Assembly: GCA_029265355.1 (NCBI GenBank)
Contig: JAJUJL010000006.1
Span: 62,001-126,000, forward strand
DNA from: Chloroflexota bacterium
GTDB lineage: Bacteria; Chloroflexota; Anaerolineae; Anaerolineales; UBA4823
Reading direction: 5' to 3'
Length of the DNA: 64,000 bases
Below the pieces are notes generated by a model, which did not search any database, was not told the DNA's origin, and saw nothing but the letters and a program-made list of their open reading frames with translations. The position numbers and the translations under genes are program-made. Of the stretch, positions 24,501-33,433 are shown in pieces (within the stretch, counting starts at the first letter, position 1; the number at the start of each line of letters is the position of its first letter).

Positions 24501-25298
24501 TTATTCTTCGTAAACGCAGCGAAAACCCGTATCATCGCTGCGGTGCATGGGGGCTGCCCAGCTGCGGTAGGCACAGCGGGCCTGGTGTTTTGATTCGCGC
24601 CAGGATGCCCCACGGATCATCGATTTATCGAAGCCAGCTTCCATCGAGTTCACCAGGGAGGTGCAGCCGGTTTCGTGAATCCTGGGGAGGGCGCTTTCGG
24701 GTTCCATTTCATAAACCAGGAGCTCGCGTCCATCGCTGGGGTCGTAGGGATAAGCGCCGAACAAAGATGAAATCCACTCCTGGACATTCCCGGCCATATC
24801 CGCCACATGGTACGGGCTATCCCCTTGGGGTGAGAAGCGATCAACCGGTGTGGTGGAGCCAATTTTGCTCTCGCGCGTATTGCACAACCCATCTCGCCAA
24901 TCATTACCCCAGGGGTAGATACGCCCATCTGGACCGCGGGCAGCTTTTTCCCACTCGGGCTCAGTAGGCAGGCGGAGAGGCAGGCCGGTGACTGTGCGCG
25001 CCCAGCGGCAGAAGGCGATGGCGTCGTGGTAGGAGACGCCCACGACAGGGTGCTGGTAAAGCGCTTCTGGGTATCGCCCTTCTTTCCAAAACAATGGAGG
25101 GCGATGCCCTGTAGCATGCACAAATTGCGCATACTGGGCATTGGTCACCGGGAAACGCATGATGTAAAAGTCGGTGACATGCAGGATGTGGGCGGGGAGT
25201 TCATCGGGTTGATGGCTGCGATCTCTGTGGGGATCGCTGCCGATGAGAAAATCACCTGCGGGGATTTTGACAAATTCAAGCTGAAGAGAATTTTCCAT
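24501..25298 (-). CDS. SUMF1/FGE-fold protein
   Basis: This 265-aa protein has the formylglycine-generating-enzyme fold: FVKIPAGDFLIGSD near the start, VTNAQYAQFVHATGH, LPLRLPTEPEWEKAARG, and GNVQEW followed by the terminal RGASWRESKHQARCAYR...TGFRCVYEE. True sulfatase-activating enzymes need a pair of cysteines in the GASWxC-x4-C segment. Only one Cys is present here, so this is probably a relative with another role, such as a binding or oxygenase-like function. It is the last gene of the minus-strand operon that includes the sensor kinase. Confidence 0.85.
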   Translation of the reverse strand: MENSLQLEFVKIPAGDFLIGSDPHRDRSHQPDELPAHILHVTDFYIMRFPVTNAQYAQFVHATGHRPPLFWKEGRYPEALYQHPVVGVSYHDAIAFCRWARTVTGLPLRLPTEPEWEKAARGPDGRIYPWGNDWRDGLCNTRESKIGSTTPVDRFSPQGDSPYHVADMAGNVQEWISSLFGAYPYDPSDGRELLVYEMEPESALPRIHETGCTSLVNSMEAGFDKSMIRGASWRESKHQARCAYRSWAAPMHRSDDTGFRCVYEE

Positions 25299-25316
25299 GA
25301 AGGCCCTCGAAATCGA

Positions 25317-25982
25317 TCAACCATTGGGATTTGCGCCGTTCTCCAGGATGCGGTGCTGGTTGACGTAATTCACCAATTCGATGCTGTTGTTAACATCCAA
25401 TTTTGCCATGATGTTACTGCGGTGGACGGAGACGGTTTTCGGGCTGATGTGCAGTGCGTGGGCAATTTCCTTGTTGCTCTTTCCGATGATTACCAGGCGG
25501 AGCACTTCGCGTTCTCGATCCGTAAGGGAAGGGGTAGTCGGGGCAGCTAAGGGGACCGGCTGCGCATAGCTTTCAAGGAGCTGGCGGGCAATGCTTGGTT
25601 CGAGGAAGGCGCCTTGCTCGTAAACATGGTGGATAGCGGTGAGCACTTCACGTCCACCGGAGCGTTTCAGAACATACCCAGATGCGCCGGCTTGCAGCAG
25701 GGGCTGGATATATTCGCGATCATCGTGCTGTGTCAGGATGAGAACCTTTACCCGGGGGTACAGCTCCTTAATCCGCTGGGTTGCCTCAATGCCATTCATG
25801 ACGGGCATGGCGATATCCATGAGCACGATATCGGGTGGATCAGCGCTTATTTTTTCTAACGCTTCCAATCCATTCGAGGCTTCACCAGTCACAATGATGC
25901 CGGGTTGCCTTTCGAGCAAAGAGCGTATGCCATCTCTCAAGATGGCATGATCATCTACCACCAGTACACGAATATCAGGCAT
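25317..25982 (-). CDS. NarL/LuxR-family response regulator
   Basis: This is a 221-aa protein. The receiver domain has the phospho-acceptor in DIVLMDIAMP, the switch Thr in LILTQHDD and Lys in YVLKRSGG. A LuxR-type helix-turn-helix follows (LTDREREVLRLVIIGKSNKEIAHALHIS). Its start overlaps the end of the kinase gene by 8 bp, so the two form a two-component system. The targets are unknown, but the operon also carries the siroheme genes. Confidence 0.93.
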   Translation of the reverse strand: MPDIRVLVVDDHAILRDGIRSLLERQPGIIVTGEASNGLEALEKISADPPDIVLMDIAMPVMNGIEATQRIKELYPRVKVLILTQHDDREYIQPLLQAGASGYVLKRSGGREVLTAIHHVYEQGAFLEPSIARQLLESYAQPVPLAAPTTPSLTDREREVLRLVIIGKSNKEIAHALHISPKTVSVHRSNIMAKLDVNNSIELVNYVNQHRILENGANPNG

Positions 25983-28869
25983 ATTCTAAATTCCCATCTG
26001 GCAGGGGAACCCTGAGATGAATTTGAGTTCCGTTGCCGGGTGCAGAATTGATTTCCAATTCGCCACCCAGTAAAGCGATTCGTTCTTCCATACCCAATAA
26101 ACCCAGGCCTCTCACCTGATCCTGACCATCACTGGCGTTAGCTAAGTCGAAACCAACACCATCATCTTCAACACCGATATGGATATCATAATCGCGAAAT
26201 CTCAACCAAACCAGTACATTTCGGGCAGCGGAATGGCGAGCGATATTGATAATCGCTTCCTGTAGAACGCGAAATATTGCGGTTTCCAATTCTGGGGGCA
26301 GGCGGCGTTGATCCGAGTTTACTTCGATGTTCGTGCGGATACCGCGCGGCTCCAACCAGGACTTTGCCAGCCAGCGCAGGGCAGGCACCAAACCCAGATG
26401 GTCCAGCATCGTGGGACGCAGATCGAAGATCACCTTGTGAACTCCATCCAGGGTGTGTTGGGCGAGATCGCGCACATCGATGAGCCTTTCGCGAATTTCT
26501 GCAGGATTGCTCATCTCCAGAATCTCTTCTGTGGAGTAGATTAAGGCGGCCAGGGCCTGGCTGGTGTCATCATGCAGATCGCGGGCGATGCGTTTACGTT
26601 CGTCTTCTTGGGCATTAATCGTGTTCTTGAACAACTCGCCACGTATCTGCTCTTTGTGTTGCACTTCGGCAAACAAACGGGCGTTCTCGATCGCTACTGC
26701 GATCTGGTTGCCAATGGCATTGAGAAGCTCCTGGTCTTCGGGGGTGAATTCGCGCGGTTCACACGTGCCGATACACATGCTGCCAAGCGTGAATCCTTTG
26801 GCAGTGAGCGGCACATGCACCAGGGTGTTCAGATTCTCTTTTCTCAAGGCGCGTGCTCGCCGCCCGCGGTAACGACGCAAGTCGGGGACAATGACAATCT
26901 GGCCTTTTTCCAGTACACCGCCGCAGGAGCCATCTAAAAGCCCCATCTGAGCCGCCAGAAGGGCGGTCTCCCGTGAAAGTCCCCGGTAAGCGACCAACTC
27001 TAGCGACCCTAAAACATCTCGCTGCAAGAATACAGCTCCGATGTCGATATCTGTCAGGCGCAAAACTTCCTCAAGTGTCCGCCCGAGGATTTGCTCCAGG
27101 TCCAGAGATTGGTTGACCGTGTTGGCAATGCTGTTCAAGATTGAGAGCTGCTGATTCTTACGCACCAGCGACTCGCGGATGCGCCGCTCTTCGGTGACAT
27201 CGCGCATCAACTCAACGATACGAGTGATCTGCCCGTTGGTGTTTCGCAAGGGGGAGGCGACGATATCGATGTATCGCTCTTCTCCGCTCTCGGGGTCGAC
27301 ATGAATATGGGTGACTTTCACCGATGCACCGGTTTGCTGAATCAGTTCACGCGGGCATTCACATTCGGGTGGTTTGCATGGCTTTCCATTGTGAAGAACT
27401 GCACAGCATGGTTGACCGATGAGTTGGGTTTCTGGCACACGGGTTGATTTGCGGCTATAGTTTTCCTGAGCGGCCTTGTTTAGCTGGAGTATTTGATCCG
27501 TGGCGATATCTACCACCACCAGGTCGTCGCTCAGTGCGTCGATAATGGCGCGTAAGTCATCGCGCGCCTCCTGCGCTTCTTGTTGGGCAGCCAGGGCTTC
27601 GCGGGTGCGGGCCTGCACCCGCGAATCCAGTTCGCGGTTCCAGGCCTGGATCTCATCCATAGATTGTTTCAGCCGCTGGCACATGACGCCAAAACTCTCT
27701 GCTAAAATGCCGATCTCGTCCCGGCGTGGCTTTGCAGCGATGCTGCTGAGATTGCCGGGCAATTCGCACGCACCATACAATTCGCCTTCAGCAATGCGAC
27801 GCGAGGCGCGGGTCAATTCTTGCACGGGTGCGATGACGCTGTTGGTTGTGACCCGCACCAATACCAACGCCCCGGCAACGCTCAACAAGCCCAGGCCGAG
27901 GTTCCACATGGTCAGTCGGCGAACAGGCGCGAAGGTGTCCGCTGCTCTCTGGCGCACCACAACGCCCAAGGGCACCTGGCTGAGCGGGGCAAAGCCAATG
28001 ACTTCGTCCTGGGCGCTGGCTTCGCTGCCGTAACATCCGATGCAGGTCGCGGCGCCCGGTTGACCGGCGTTGAAAAACTGGTTGACCAGCGGCGCCAGCT
28101 CCGGGTTTGTGGCATTATCGCTGCTCGGTTTACGCGCAGTGCTCAGAAGCACATGCCCGTGGGCATCGACCAGATCTACTTGCCCACTGTTTGCCAGGTT
28201 GACAGTCTCCCAAGCAGATTGGAACTCTGGACCGGCAAGGTCCACCACCCCCGCCAGGATGTGCACCAGGCGTCGCTTCTCGTCGCGCACAGGCGCCATG
28301 ATTGCGACCCAAGAATGGTTCAGGTTGCTGACTCCGCTCTGAGTGTGGGACTCTAACACCGTGATTCCAGATGGACGCCCATACAGGATTTCTTGGAAAG
28401 CGGGCATTGCCTGCCAGTCGGGCGCGAAGGTGCGGATTGAATATTCCACTGAAGATGCGGCATAAAGCACTTTGCCGCTCAGATCCAACAGGAAAATGCC
28501 ACGCGTCTGGCTGCTCAAACCTTGCAGCGCCGAGGCGTATTCCTGCGGTGTTGCGTCAGGTTTGAGAAGTATTTCCTCTCCAGCGGGCAGAACCAGTATT
28601 TTCATGATGTTGCTCAGGCGAGTATCCAGCAAGGTGGCGCTCAAACGCGCCAGGGTAATTCGCTCATCCAGCACCTGGCGGGTGGCCTGGCGCGCCGTGG
28701 CAATGCCCATCATGGTAAAGATCGCCATCAATCCAATCAGCCCTGCGCTGACCAAAAGCCCCATCTTGGTTTGCAGGCTGACATCGAACCATTTTTGGGC
28801 TAATAGCCGGCGCCATTGTGCGGCTACGAAGTTGCGAATTTTTATTGCAGGCAATTCAGGAATCTTCAT
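25975..28869 (-). CDS. NarX-type sensor histidine kinase with dCACHE, HAMP, PAS and GAF domains
   Basis: This is a 964-aa kinase. A membrane helix (about 36-58) is followed by a large extracytoplasmic sensor domain, a second helix (about 320-345), HAMP and a coiled coil. Next come a Cys-rich PAS domain (CCAVLHNGKPC...ECECP, around 480-500), a GAF domain and a HisKA_3 dimerisation domain with the phospho-His in ARDLHDDTSQ. An HATPase domain ends the protein. The sensor region contains CIGCYG, which resembles a c-heme site with Tyr in place of His. Paired cysteines in both sensor and PAS parts suggest redox or sulfur sensing. It is coupled to the regulator that follows and lies downstream of met8 and cobA. 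Confidence 0.92.
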   Translation of the reverse strand: MKIPELPAIKIRNFVAAQWRRLLAQKWFDVSLQTKMGLLVSAGLIGLMAIFTMMGIATARQATRQVLDERITLARLSATLLDTRLSNIMKILVLPAGEEILLKPDATPQEYASALQGLSSQTRGIFLLDLSGKVLYAASSVEYSIRTFAPDWQAMPAFQEILYGRPSGITVLESHTQSGVSNLNHSWVAIMAPVRDEKRRLVHILAGVVDLAGPEFQSAWETVNLANSGQVDLVDAHGHVLLSTARKPSSDNATNPELAPLVNQFFNAGQPGAATCIGCYGSEASAQDEVIGFAPLSQVPLGVVVRQRAADTFAPVRRLTMWNLGLGLLSVAGALVLVRVTTNSVIAPVQELTRASRRIAEGELYGACELPGNLSSIAAKPRRDEIGILAESFGVMCQRLKQSMDEIQAWNRELDSRVQARTREALAAQQEAQEARDDLRAIIDALSDDLVVVDIATDQILQLNKAAQENYSRKSTRVPETQLIGQPCCAVLHNGKPCKPPECECPRELIQQTGASVKVTHIHVDPESGEERYIDIVASPLRNTNGQITRIVELMRDVTEERRIRESLVRKNQQLSILNSIANTVNQSLDLEQILGRTLEEVLRLTDIDIGAVFLQRDVLGSLELVAYRGLSRETALLAAQMGLLDGSCGGVLEKGQIVIVPDLRRYRGRRARALRKENLNTLVHVPLTAKGFTLGSMCIGTCEPREFTPEDQELLNAIGNQIAVAIENARLFAEVQHKEQIRGELFKNTINAQEDERKRIARDLHDDTSQALAALIYSTEEILEMSNPAEIRERLIDVRDLAQHTLDGVHKVIFDLRPTMLDHLGLVPALRWLAKSWLEPRGIRTNIEVNSDQRRLPPELETAIFRVLQEAIINIARHSAARNVLVWLRFRDYDIHIGVEDDGVGFDLANASDGQDQVRGLGLLGMEERIALLGGELEINSAPGNGTQIHLRVPLPDGNLEYA

Positions 28870-28885
28870 AGGCTCAATTCCTGTG

Positions 28886-29983
28886 TCAATCGTGAACCGT
28901 TTGAGCTGCTTCTTTCAGCGGCGAAGGGGGCCATTCACAATAGCGGTTTCGTTTACAATACTTGCAGACCCCGTTCTCATCCAGATTCTCATTCACCCCC
29001 TCGAATTCTCCCATCGATTCATACCATTCGTAGGTGCGCCCGATCGTGATGCGCAAAGGTGTATTGGGAAGGTCGAAAGTTTGTCGAGCTTTGGAGCAGT
29101 CGTAATAAAAGGTCTGCGCTTCGAGTCGCAGGCGATCGCCGGTTAGCGGAACGGGACCGCTGGTTTGTGGTTGAAGCATGTCGGTCAACCCTGCCAGAAA
29201 CGCCACTTGCCAGCGAGGCATGACTTTGAGCTTCATGCCGCAACCAACGACATTGGCAATGGTCTGGTAGAGCTGCCGGTGCGTCATATTCTCACCCCCC
29301 AAGAGATAGCGCTCTCCAACTTCACCCTTATGCGCTGCTTCGATGTGACCCTGAGCTACATCACAAATTGGCACGACATTGATCCCGCCGGGAGGAATCA
29401 GCGGCGGAACGCAGTGCTTGACCACTTCAACCACCATTCCGCTGGAAACCTTGCGGATATCGCGCGGCCCGATCACGGTTGTTGGGCACACGATCACCAC
29501 CGGCAAGCCGCGCTTTGCAGCTTGCAAGACGATTTGCTCTGCCAGATACTTTGAGTGTCCATAGACGAAACGTTCTGGCTTGACGTTGAAAGAATAGGTT
29601 TCATCGACATATTCATTCGGGTGAATGCCCAAAGCGGCGGAGGAGCTGGTATGCACCACACGGTCTACCCGGGCTTTCAAAGCTGCTTCCATCACGTTGC
29701 GCGTGCCTTCGACATTGACAGCATACATGGTTTCTTTGCCCTGTCGCCAATAATCGACCACGCCGGCGGCGTGAAAAACGACGTCAATTCCGCGCATGGC
29801 GGAGGGAAGCGATTCGGGACAGAGGACGTCCCCTTCGACAAACTCAAAGGGGCCGCCTTCCAATAGCTCGTGGCTGGCGCCGGGCCGGGATAAGATGCGC
29901 ACTTGCCATCGACGCTCAATAAGCCGCAGCGCCAGGTTGGAACCCAAAAAACCTGTACCGCCAGTCACCAGGGCAGTAGTCAT
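28886..29983 (-). CDS. NAD-dependent epimerase/dehydratase-family SDR
   Basis: This is a 365-aa extended short-chain dehydrogenase. It has a Rossmann motif TGGTGFLGSNLA at residues 7-18 and the catalytic YGHSK (Tyr-x3-Lys). The N-terminal part resembles dihydroflavonol-4-reductase-like and sterol-dehydrogenase-like enzymes. The C-terminus has an added cysteine-rich end (VCKYCKRNRYCEW) that is not part of the SDR fold and could bind a metal. It sits between cobA and the kinase gene. The substrate is unknown. Confidence 0.8.
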   Translation of the reverse strand: MTTALVTGGTGFLGSNLALRLIERRWQVRILSRPGASHELLEGGPFEFVEGDVLCPESLPSAMRGIDVVFHAAGVVDYWRQGKETMYAVNVEGTRNVMEAALKARVDRVVHTSSSAALGIHPNEYVDETYSFNVKPERFVYGHSKYLAEQIVLQAAKRGLPVVIVCPTTVIGPRDIRKVSSGMVVEVVKHCVPPLIPPGGINVVPICDVAQGHIEAAHKGEVGERYLLGGENMTHRQLYQTIANVVGCGMKLKVMPRWQVAFLAGLTDMLQPQTSGPVPLTGDRLRLEAQTFYYDCSKARQTFDLPNTPLRITIGRTYEWYESMGEFEGVNENLDENGVCKYCKRNRYCEWPPSPLKEAAQTVHD

Positions 29984-29990
29984 CTATGCA

Positions 29991-30785
29991 TCAATCCAGC
30001 TCAACCTGAAGCTCCTTGCCTGGCTGGCATTCATACCAGTGCAGCGAATCAGCCAGGTTAACCACTTCTCCGACCACAATAATTGCTGGGGGATGGATGT
30101 GATGGGCCTGCGAGACGATATTTGCCAGGGTTCCGATAACGGTGTGCTGCGAGGGGCAAGTGCCTTGTTCGATGACCGCCACCGGCGTCTGTGGCGGGCG
30201 ACCTGCCTGCAGCACTTGCGTGATGATGCGCTCCAGGTTCTTTATACCCATCAAAAATACCAGGGTATCTGCGCCGCGTGCGGCGCGCAACCAATCTCCA
30301 TCGGGGTCTTCTGTGCAATCCGCGCGATGGCCGGTGATGATGGCAGCCGAACAGGCTAAGCCGCGATGGGTGATGGGAATGCCGGCATAGGCTGGAACTG
30401 CTACGGCGCTGGAGACGCCTGGGACAACTTCAAACGGGATGCCAGCCTGCACCAGGGCAAGGGCTTCTTCACCACCGCGTCCAAAGACAAACGGGTCGCC
30501 ACCCTTAAGGCGCACGACCAGATTGCCCGCTCGCGCCTCCTGTACCAGAATATCGTTGATCGCCTCTTGAGGAATGGGATGGTGGTCGGGGCGTTTGCCA
30601 ACATCGATGCGTCGAGCGTCAGGGCAGAGCTCCAGGAGCGCAAGGTTGACCAGGCGGTCATGCACGACCACATCGGCACGCCGAAGGCACTCTGCCCCTT
30701 TGAGAGTGAGCAAGCCAGGATCGCCTGGGCCAGCGCCGACCAGGTAAACTTTTCCAGGAGCAATGCGGTCCACCATTGTCATCAT
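29991..30785 (-). CDS. cobA: Uroporphyrinogen-III C-methyltransferase
   Basis: This 264-aa SUMT methylates uroporphyrinogen III twice to give precorrin-2. It has the SAM-binding segments VGAGPGDPGLLT and VVRLKGGDPFVFGRGGEE, and GVSSAVAVPAYAGIPITHRG. No hemD domain is fused. With the met8-like gene 3 bp upstream it provides the dedicated branch to siroheme, the cofactor of DsrAB. CobA could also supply cobalamin synthesis, but no other cob genes apart from dsrN are near. Confidence 0.95.
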   Translation of the reverse strand: MMTMVDRIAPGKVYLVGAGPGDPGLLTLKGAECLRRADVVVHDRLVNLALLELCPDARRIDVGKRPDHHPIPQEAINDILVQEARAGNLVVRLKGGDPFVFGRGGEEALALVQAGIPFEVVPGVSSAVAVPAYAGIPITHRGLACSAAIITGHRADCTEDPDGDWLRAARGADTLVFLMGIKNLERIITQVLQAGRPPQTPVAVIEQGTCPSQHTVIGTLANIVSQAHHIHPPAIIVVGEVVNLADSLHWYECQPGKELQVELD

Positions 30786-30788
30786 CCT

Positions 30789-31460
30789 CTACGAAATGGT
30801 CGTTGGAGTGATCTGCCAAAGTTGTTCAGCGTAGGCTTTTGCGGCTGCGTAGCCGCTACCTCGCAATACCTGAAGGATTTCAGAGTCGATCAAATTCAGC
30901 GCTGCCTGCAGGCGCGCTTCTCCAGGGGGAAAGTTTTCGATCAGCCTGGGTCTCAGTTCAGCCAATAACTGGATCAACAACTCGTACTCGGGTCCAATCT
31001 CGGCTTCCAGTTTTTCGCGTAAGCGGCGCGCCAGCGCCGGGCTGGCGCCGCCGGTCGAAATCGCAATGTTCAGGTCGCCGCGTCGCAACTGGGCTGGTAG
31101 GATGAAGTTCGAGTGTTGCGGATCGTCGACCACGTTGACCAGGATATGATTTTGCTCGGCCTCCGCAAATACGGCCTGATTGACCTGTGCATCATCCGTC
31201 GCAGCAATGACCAGGAACGCGTTTGCCAGATCGCCTTCCTGGTATGGTCGGGCTATCCAGCGGATAAGGCCTTGCGCGGCGAAGGATTGGATGGCATCAT
31301 CTAAAACCGGGCTGATCACGGTGACCGAAGCGCCGGCTTCGAGTAAACCCGCCACCTTGCGGGAAGCGACACTGCCGCCGCCAACCACAATGCACAGGCG
31401 TCGCTGCATACCGGTCAAGCATATCGTGTAAGTTTTCACAATATATTTATTTAACTCCAA
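30789..31460 (-). CDS. Precorrin-2 dehydrogenase / sirohydrochlorin ferrochelatase
   Basis: This is a 223-aa protein of the Met8 / CysG N-terminal family. The NAD-binding loop [11 protein letters not shown] lies near residue 25, and the family segment [32 protein letters not shown] follows later. It oxidises precorrin-2 to sirohydrochlorin and can insert iron to give siroheme. The start at 31460 preserves the strand that precedes the glycine-rich loop. It is the first gene of the minus-strand operon and diverges from hemL. Confidence 0.92.
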   Translation of the reverse strand: MELNKYIVKTYTICLTGMQRRLCIVVGGGSVASRKVAGLLEAGASVTVISPVLDDAIQSFAAQGLIRWIARPYQEGDLANAFLVIAATDDAQVNQAVFAEAEQNHILVNVVDDPQHSNFILPAQLRRGDLNIAISTGGASPALARRLREKLEAEIGPEYELLIQLLAELRPRLIENFPPGEARLQAALNLIDSEILQVLRGSGYAAAKAYAEQLWQITPTTIS

Positions 31461-31488
31461 TAACCCAGCCGAGTCAAATGATGTTTGT

Positions 31489-31509
31489 CACATACACGGG
31501 GGGTATGTG
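31489..31509. promoter_or_regulatory. Inverted repeat between the siroheme operon and hemL
   Basis: CACATAC (31489-31495) and GTATGTG (31503-31509) flank a seven-base G-rich spacer. It lies between the start of the met8-like gene and the hemL promoter, where a regulator could control both directions. Confidence 0.4.
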
Positions 31510-31591
31510 TCAGGTTTCAATGGGAATTGGTCGAGTTCTACGTTTGCGAGCTTTGCTTTCAGTCATCTGTCTCAATCATGCATTTCGCAGA

Positions 31592-31597
31592 TATAAT
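31592..31597 (+). promoter_or_regulatory. Likely -10 element of hemL
   Basis: TATAAT lies 46 bases before the hemL start codon, with a weak match to a -35 element about 17 bases further upstream. Confidence 0.45.
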
Positions 31598-31642
31598 TCT
31601 CTGGAGCGGGCAGAAGCTCGCCCATTTTTTGCGGAGGAGCAG

Positions 31643-32926
31643 ATGATTATTTCACGATCAAAGGAACTATTTAGCGCCGCGCAAAAGCGCATTCCTGGGG
31701 GTGTGAACTCGCCAGTCAGGGCTTTTCGCGCGGTCGGAGGTCAACCGCTGTTTATCGAGAGGGGCGAAGGGGCATATCTGATTGATGTGGATGGCAACCG
31801 TTACGTGGATTACGTGCTCTCCTGGGGACCGCTGGTGCTGGGGCATGCGCACCCACAGGTGGTTAGAGCTTTACAGCGGGCTGTCGAACGAGGCACCAGC
31901 TACGGCGCTCCGACTGAGTTGGAAACCCGATTGGCGGAGATGATTGCCTCGCTGATGCCATCCGCGGAGATGGTGCGCTTCGTCAACTCTGGAACCGAGG
32001 CGACGATGAGCGCGCTGCGCCTGGCGCGCGCCTTCACCCGCCGAGATAAAATCATCAAATTCGAAGGCTGCTATCACGGGCACGCCGATAGTTTGCTGGT
32101 GAAGGCGGGCAGCGGTGTGGCGACGCTGGGCTTGCCAGATAGCCCGGGTGTGCCGCGCGGCGCAGCCCAGGATACACTGACAGCTCCATTCAATGATTTG
32201 AGCGCGGTGCGTGATTTGTTGGAGGCTAACCCGGAGCAGGTAGCTGCGGTGATCGTTGAGCCCGTTGCCGGCAATATGGGAGTGGTGTTGCCGCAAGCTG
32301 GCTTCCTGGCGGGACTGCGCCAGCTTACCGAGCAGCACGGCGCGCTGTTGATTTTCGATGAGGTGATGACTGGCTTTCGCGTACACCTGGGCGGCGCACA
32401 GGCATTGTTTGGCGTGACACCGGACCTGACCACGCTGGGCAAGGTGATCGGTGGGGGGCTTCCGGTGGGAGCCTATGCGGGGCGAGCGGATATTATGAAG
32501 CTGGTGGCGCCATCGGGCAGCATGTACCAGGCAGGGACGCTCTCCGGTAACCCGCTGGCGATGACTGCCGGCATCGAGACGCTGGAAATCCTGCGCCAAC
32601 CCGGAGTCTTCGAGAGCATGACCGCGACAACGCGCAGATTGGCAGATGGTTTTGCTGACGCAGCGCGCCGGGCAGGTGTGGCAATCACACAAAATCGGGC
32701 TGGTAGCATGTTTTGTTCGTTTTTCACTGCCAACGAGGTGGTTGACTGGACTTCTGCCAGCCGAAGCGACACTGCGCTGTATGGGCGTTTCTTCCGCGGT
32801 ATGCTGGATGGCGGCGTTTACCTGGCGCCTTCCCAGTTTGAGGCAGGCTTCTTATCCACGGCGCATGATCCAGAGGCAATCGAACAGACCCTGGCCGCAG
32901 CGCAGAGAGCTTTCCAGGCGCTTTGA
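31643..32926 (+). CDS. hemL: Glutamate-1-semialdehyde 2,1-aminomutase
   Basis: This 427-aa PLP enzyme turns glutamate-1-semialdehyde into 5-aminolevulinate, the step after HemA. It has the N-terminal signature [12 protein letters not shown], the strand [10 protein letters not shown] that contacts PLP, and the lysine in [16 protein letters not shown]. The ATG at 31643 follows GCGGAGGAGC and gives the usual length. It is monocistronic. Its end lies 3 bp from the convergent dCMP deaminase gene. Confidence 0.96.
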   Translation: MIISRSKELFSAAQKRIPGGVNSPVRAFRAVGGQPLFIERGEGAYLIDVDGNRYVDYVLSWGPLVLGHAHPQVVRALQRAVERGTSYGAPTELETRLAEMIASLMPSAEMVRFVNSGTEATMSALRLARAFTRRDKIIKFEGCYHGHADSLLVKAGSGVATLGLPDSPGVPRGAAQDTLTAPFNDLSAVRDLLEANPEQVAAVIVEPVAGNMGVVLPQAGFLAGLRQLTEQHGALLIFDEVMTGFRVHLGGAQALFGVTPDLTTLGKVIGGGLPVGAYAGRADIMKLVAPSGSMYQAGTLSGNPLAMTAGIETLEILRQPGVFESMTATTRRLADGFADAARRAGVAITQNRAGSMFCSFFTANEVVDWTSASRSDTALYGRFFRGMLDGGVYLAPSQFEAGFLSTAHDPEAIEQTLAAAQRAFQAL

Positions 32927-32929
32927 GTA

Positions 32930-33364
32930 CTAATCAGCCAGTACCGTTCCCATACGGCTCAGCTCGACGTTGGCCAGGTTGAAGAACTGCAACGTGTTCT
33001 CGTCGATGCGGTATTCGTTCTCGTAAACGATGCGCACCACGCCAGCGTTGATGAGCATTTTGGCGCAGACGATGCAGGGAAAGTGGGTGACGTAGCAGGT
33101 CGCGCCTTTGGTGGAGACGCCGTGCAGCGCTGCCTGGATGATGGCATTGGCTTCGGCGTGGATTGTGCGCAGGCAGTGACCATCTACCATCAAATGGCCG
33201 GCCTCGTCGCAGTGGGGTAGCCCGGCAGGTGAGCCGTTGAACCCGGTTGTCAGGATGCGCTTCTCACGCACCAGCACCGTACCGACATAAGCGCGATCGC
33301 AGGTGGAGCGAGCGGCGACATCGTGAGCGATTTTCATGAAGTAGGTGTCCCAATCGGGGCGCAT
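32930..33364 (-). CDS. dCMP deaminase (ComEB-like)
   Basis: This 144-aa zinc-dependent deaminase has the zinc and catalytic motif HAEANAI and the PCIVC pair. The extra Cys/His-rich region (GLPHCDEAG...GHCLRT) is typical of dCMP deaminases with a second zinc site. It provides dUMP for thymidylate synthesis. Confidence 0.92.
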   Translation of the reverse strand: MRPDWDTYFMKIAHDVAARSTCDRAYVGTVLVREKRILTTGFNGSPAGLPHCDEAGHLMVDGHCLRTIHAEANAIIQAALHGVSTKGATCYVTHFPCIVCAKMLINAGVVRIVYENEYRIDENTLQFFNLANVELSRMGTVLAD

Positions 33365-33433
33365 CTTTCACCTTCCAGGTAAGAAACTGTTGCCCCATTG
33401 TACCAACCTTCTTCATCACAGGATGAAGATTTT

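Noticed and set aside
24501-25298. Sulfatase-activating formylglycine enzyme
   Set aside because: The fold fits but the catalytic cysteine pair is not present, and no sulfatase is in the window.
31871-32692. 273-codon open frame on the minus strand
   Set aside because: Entirely antisense to hemL, with a composition typical of a shadow frame.
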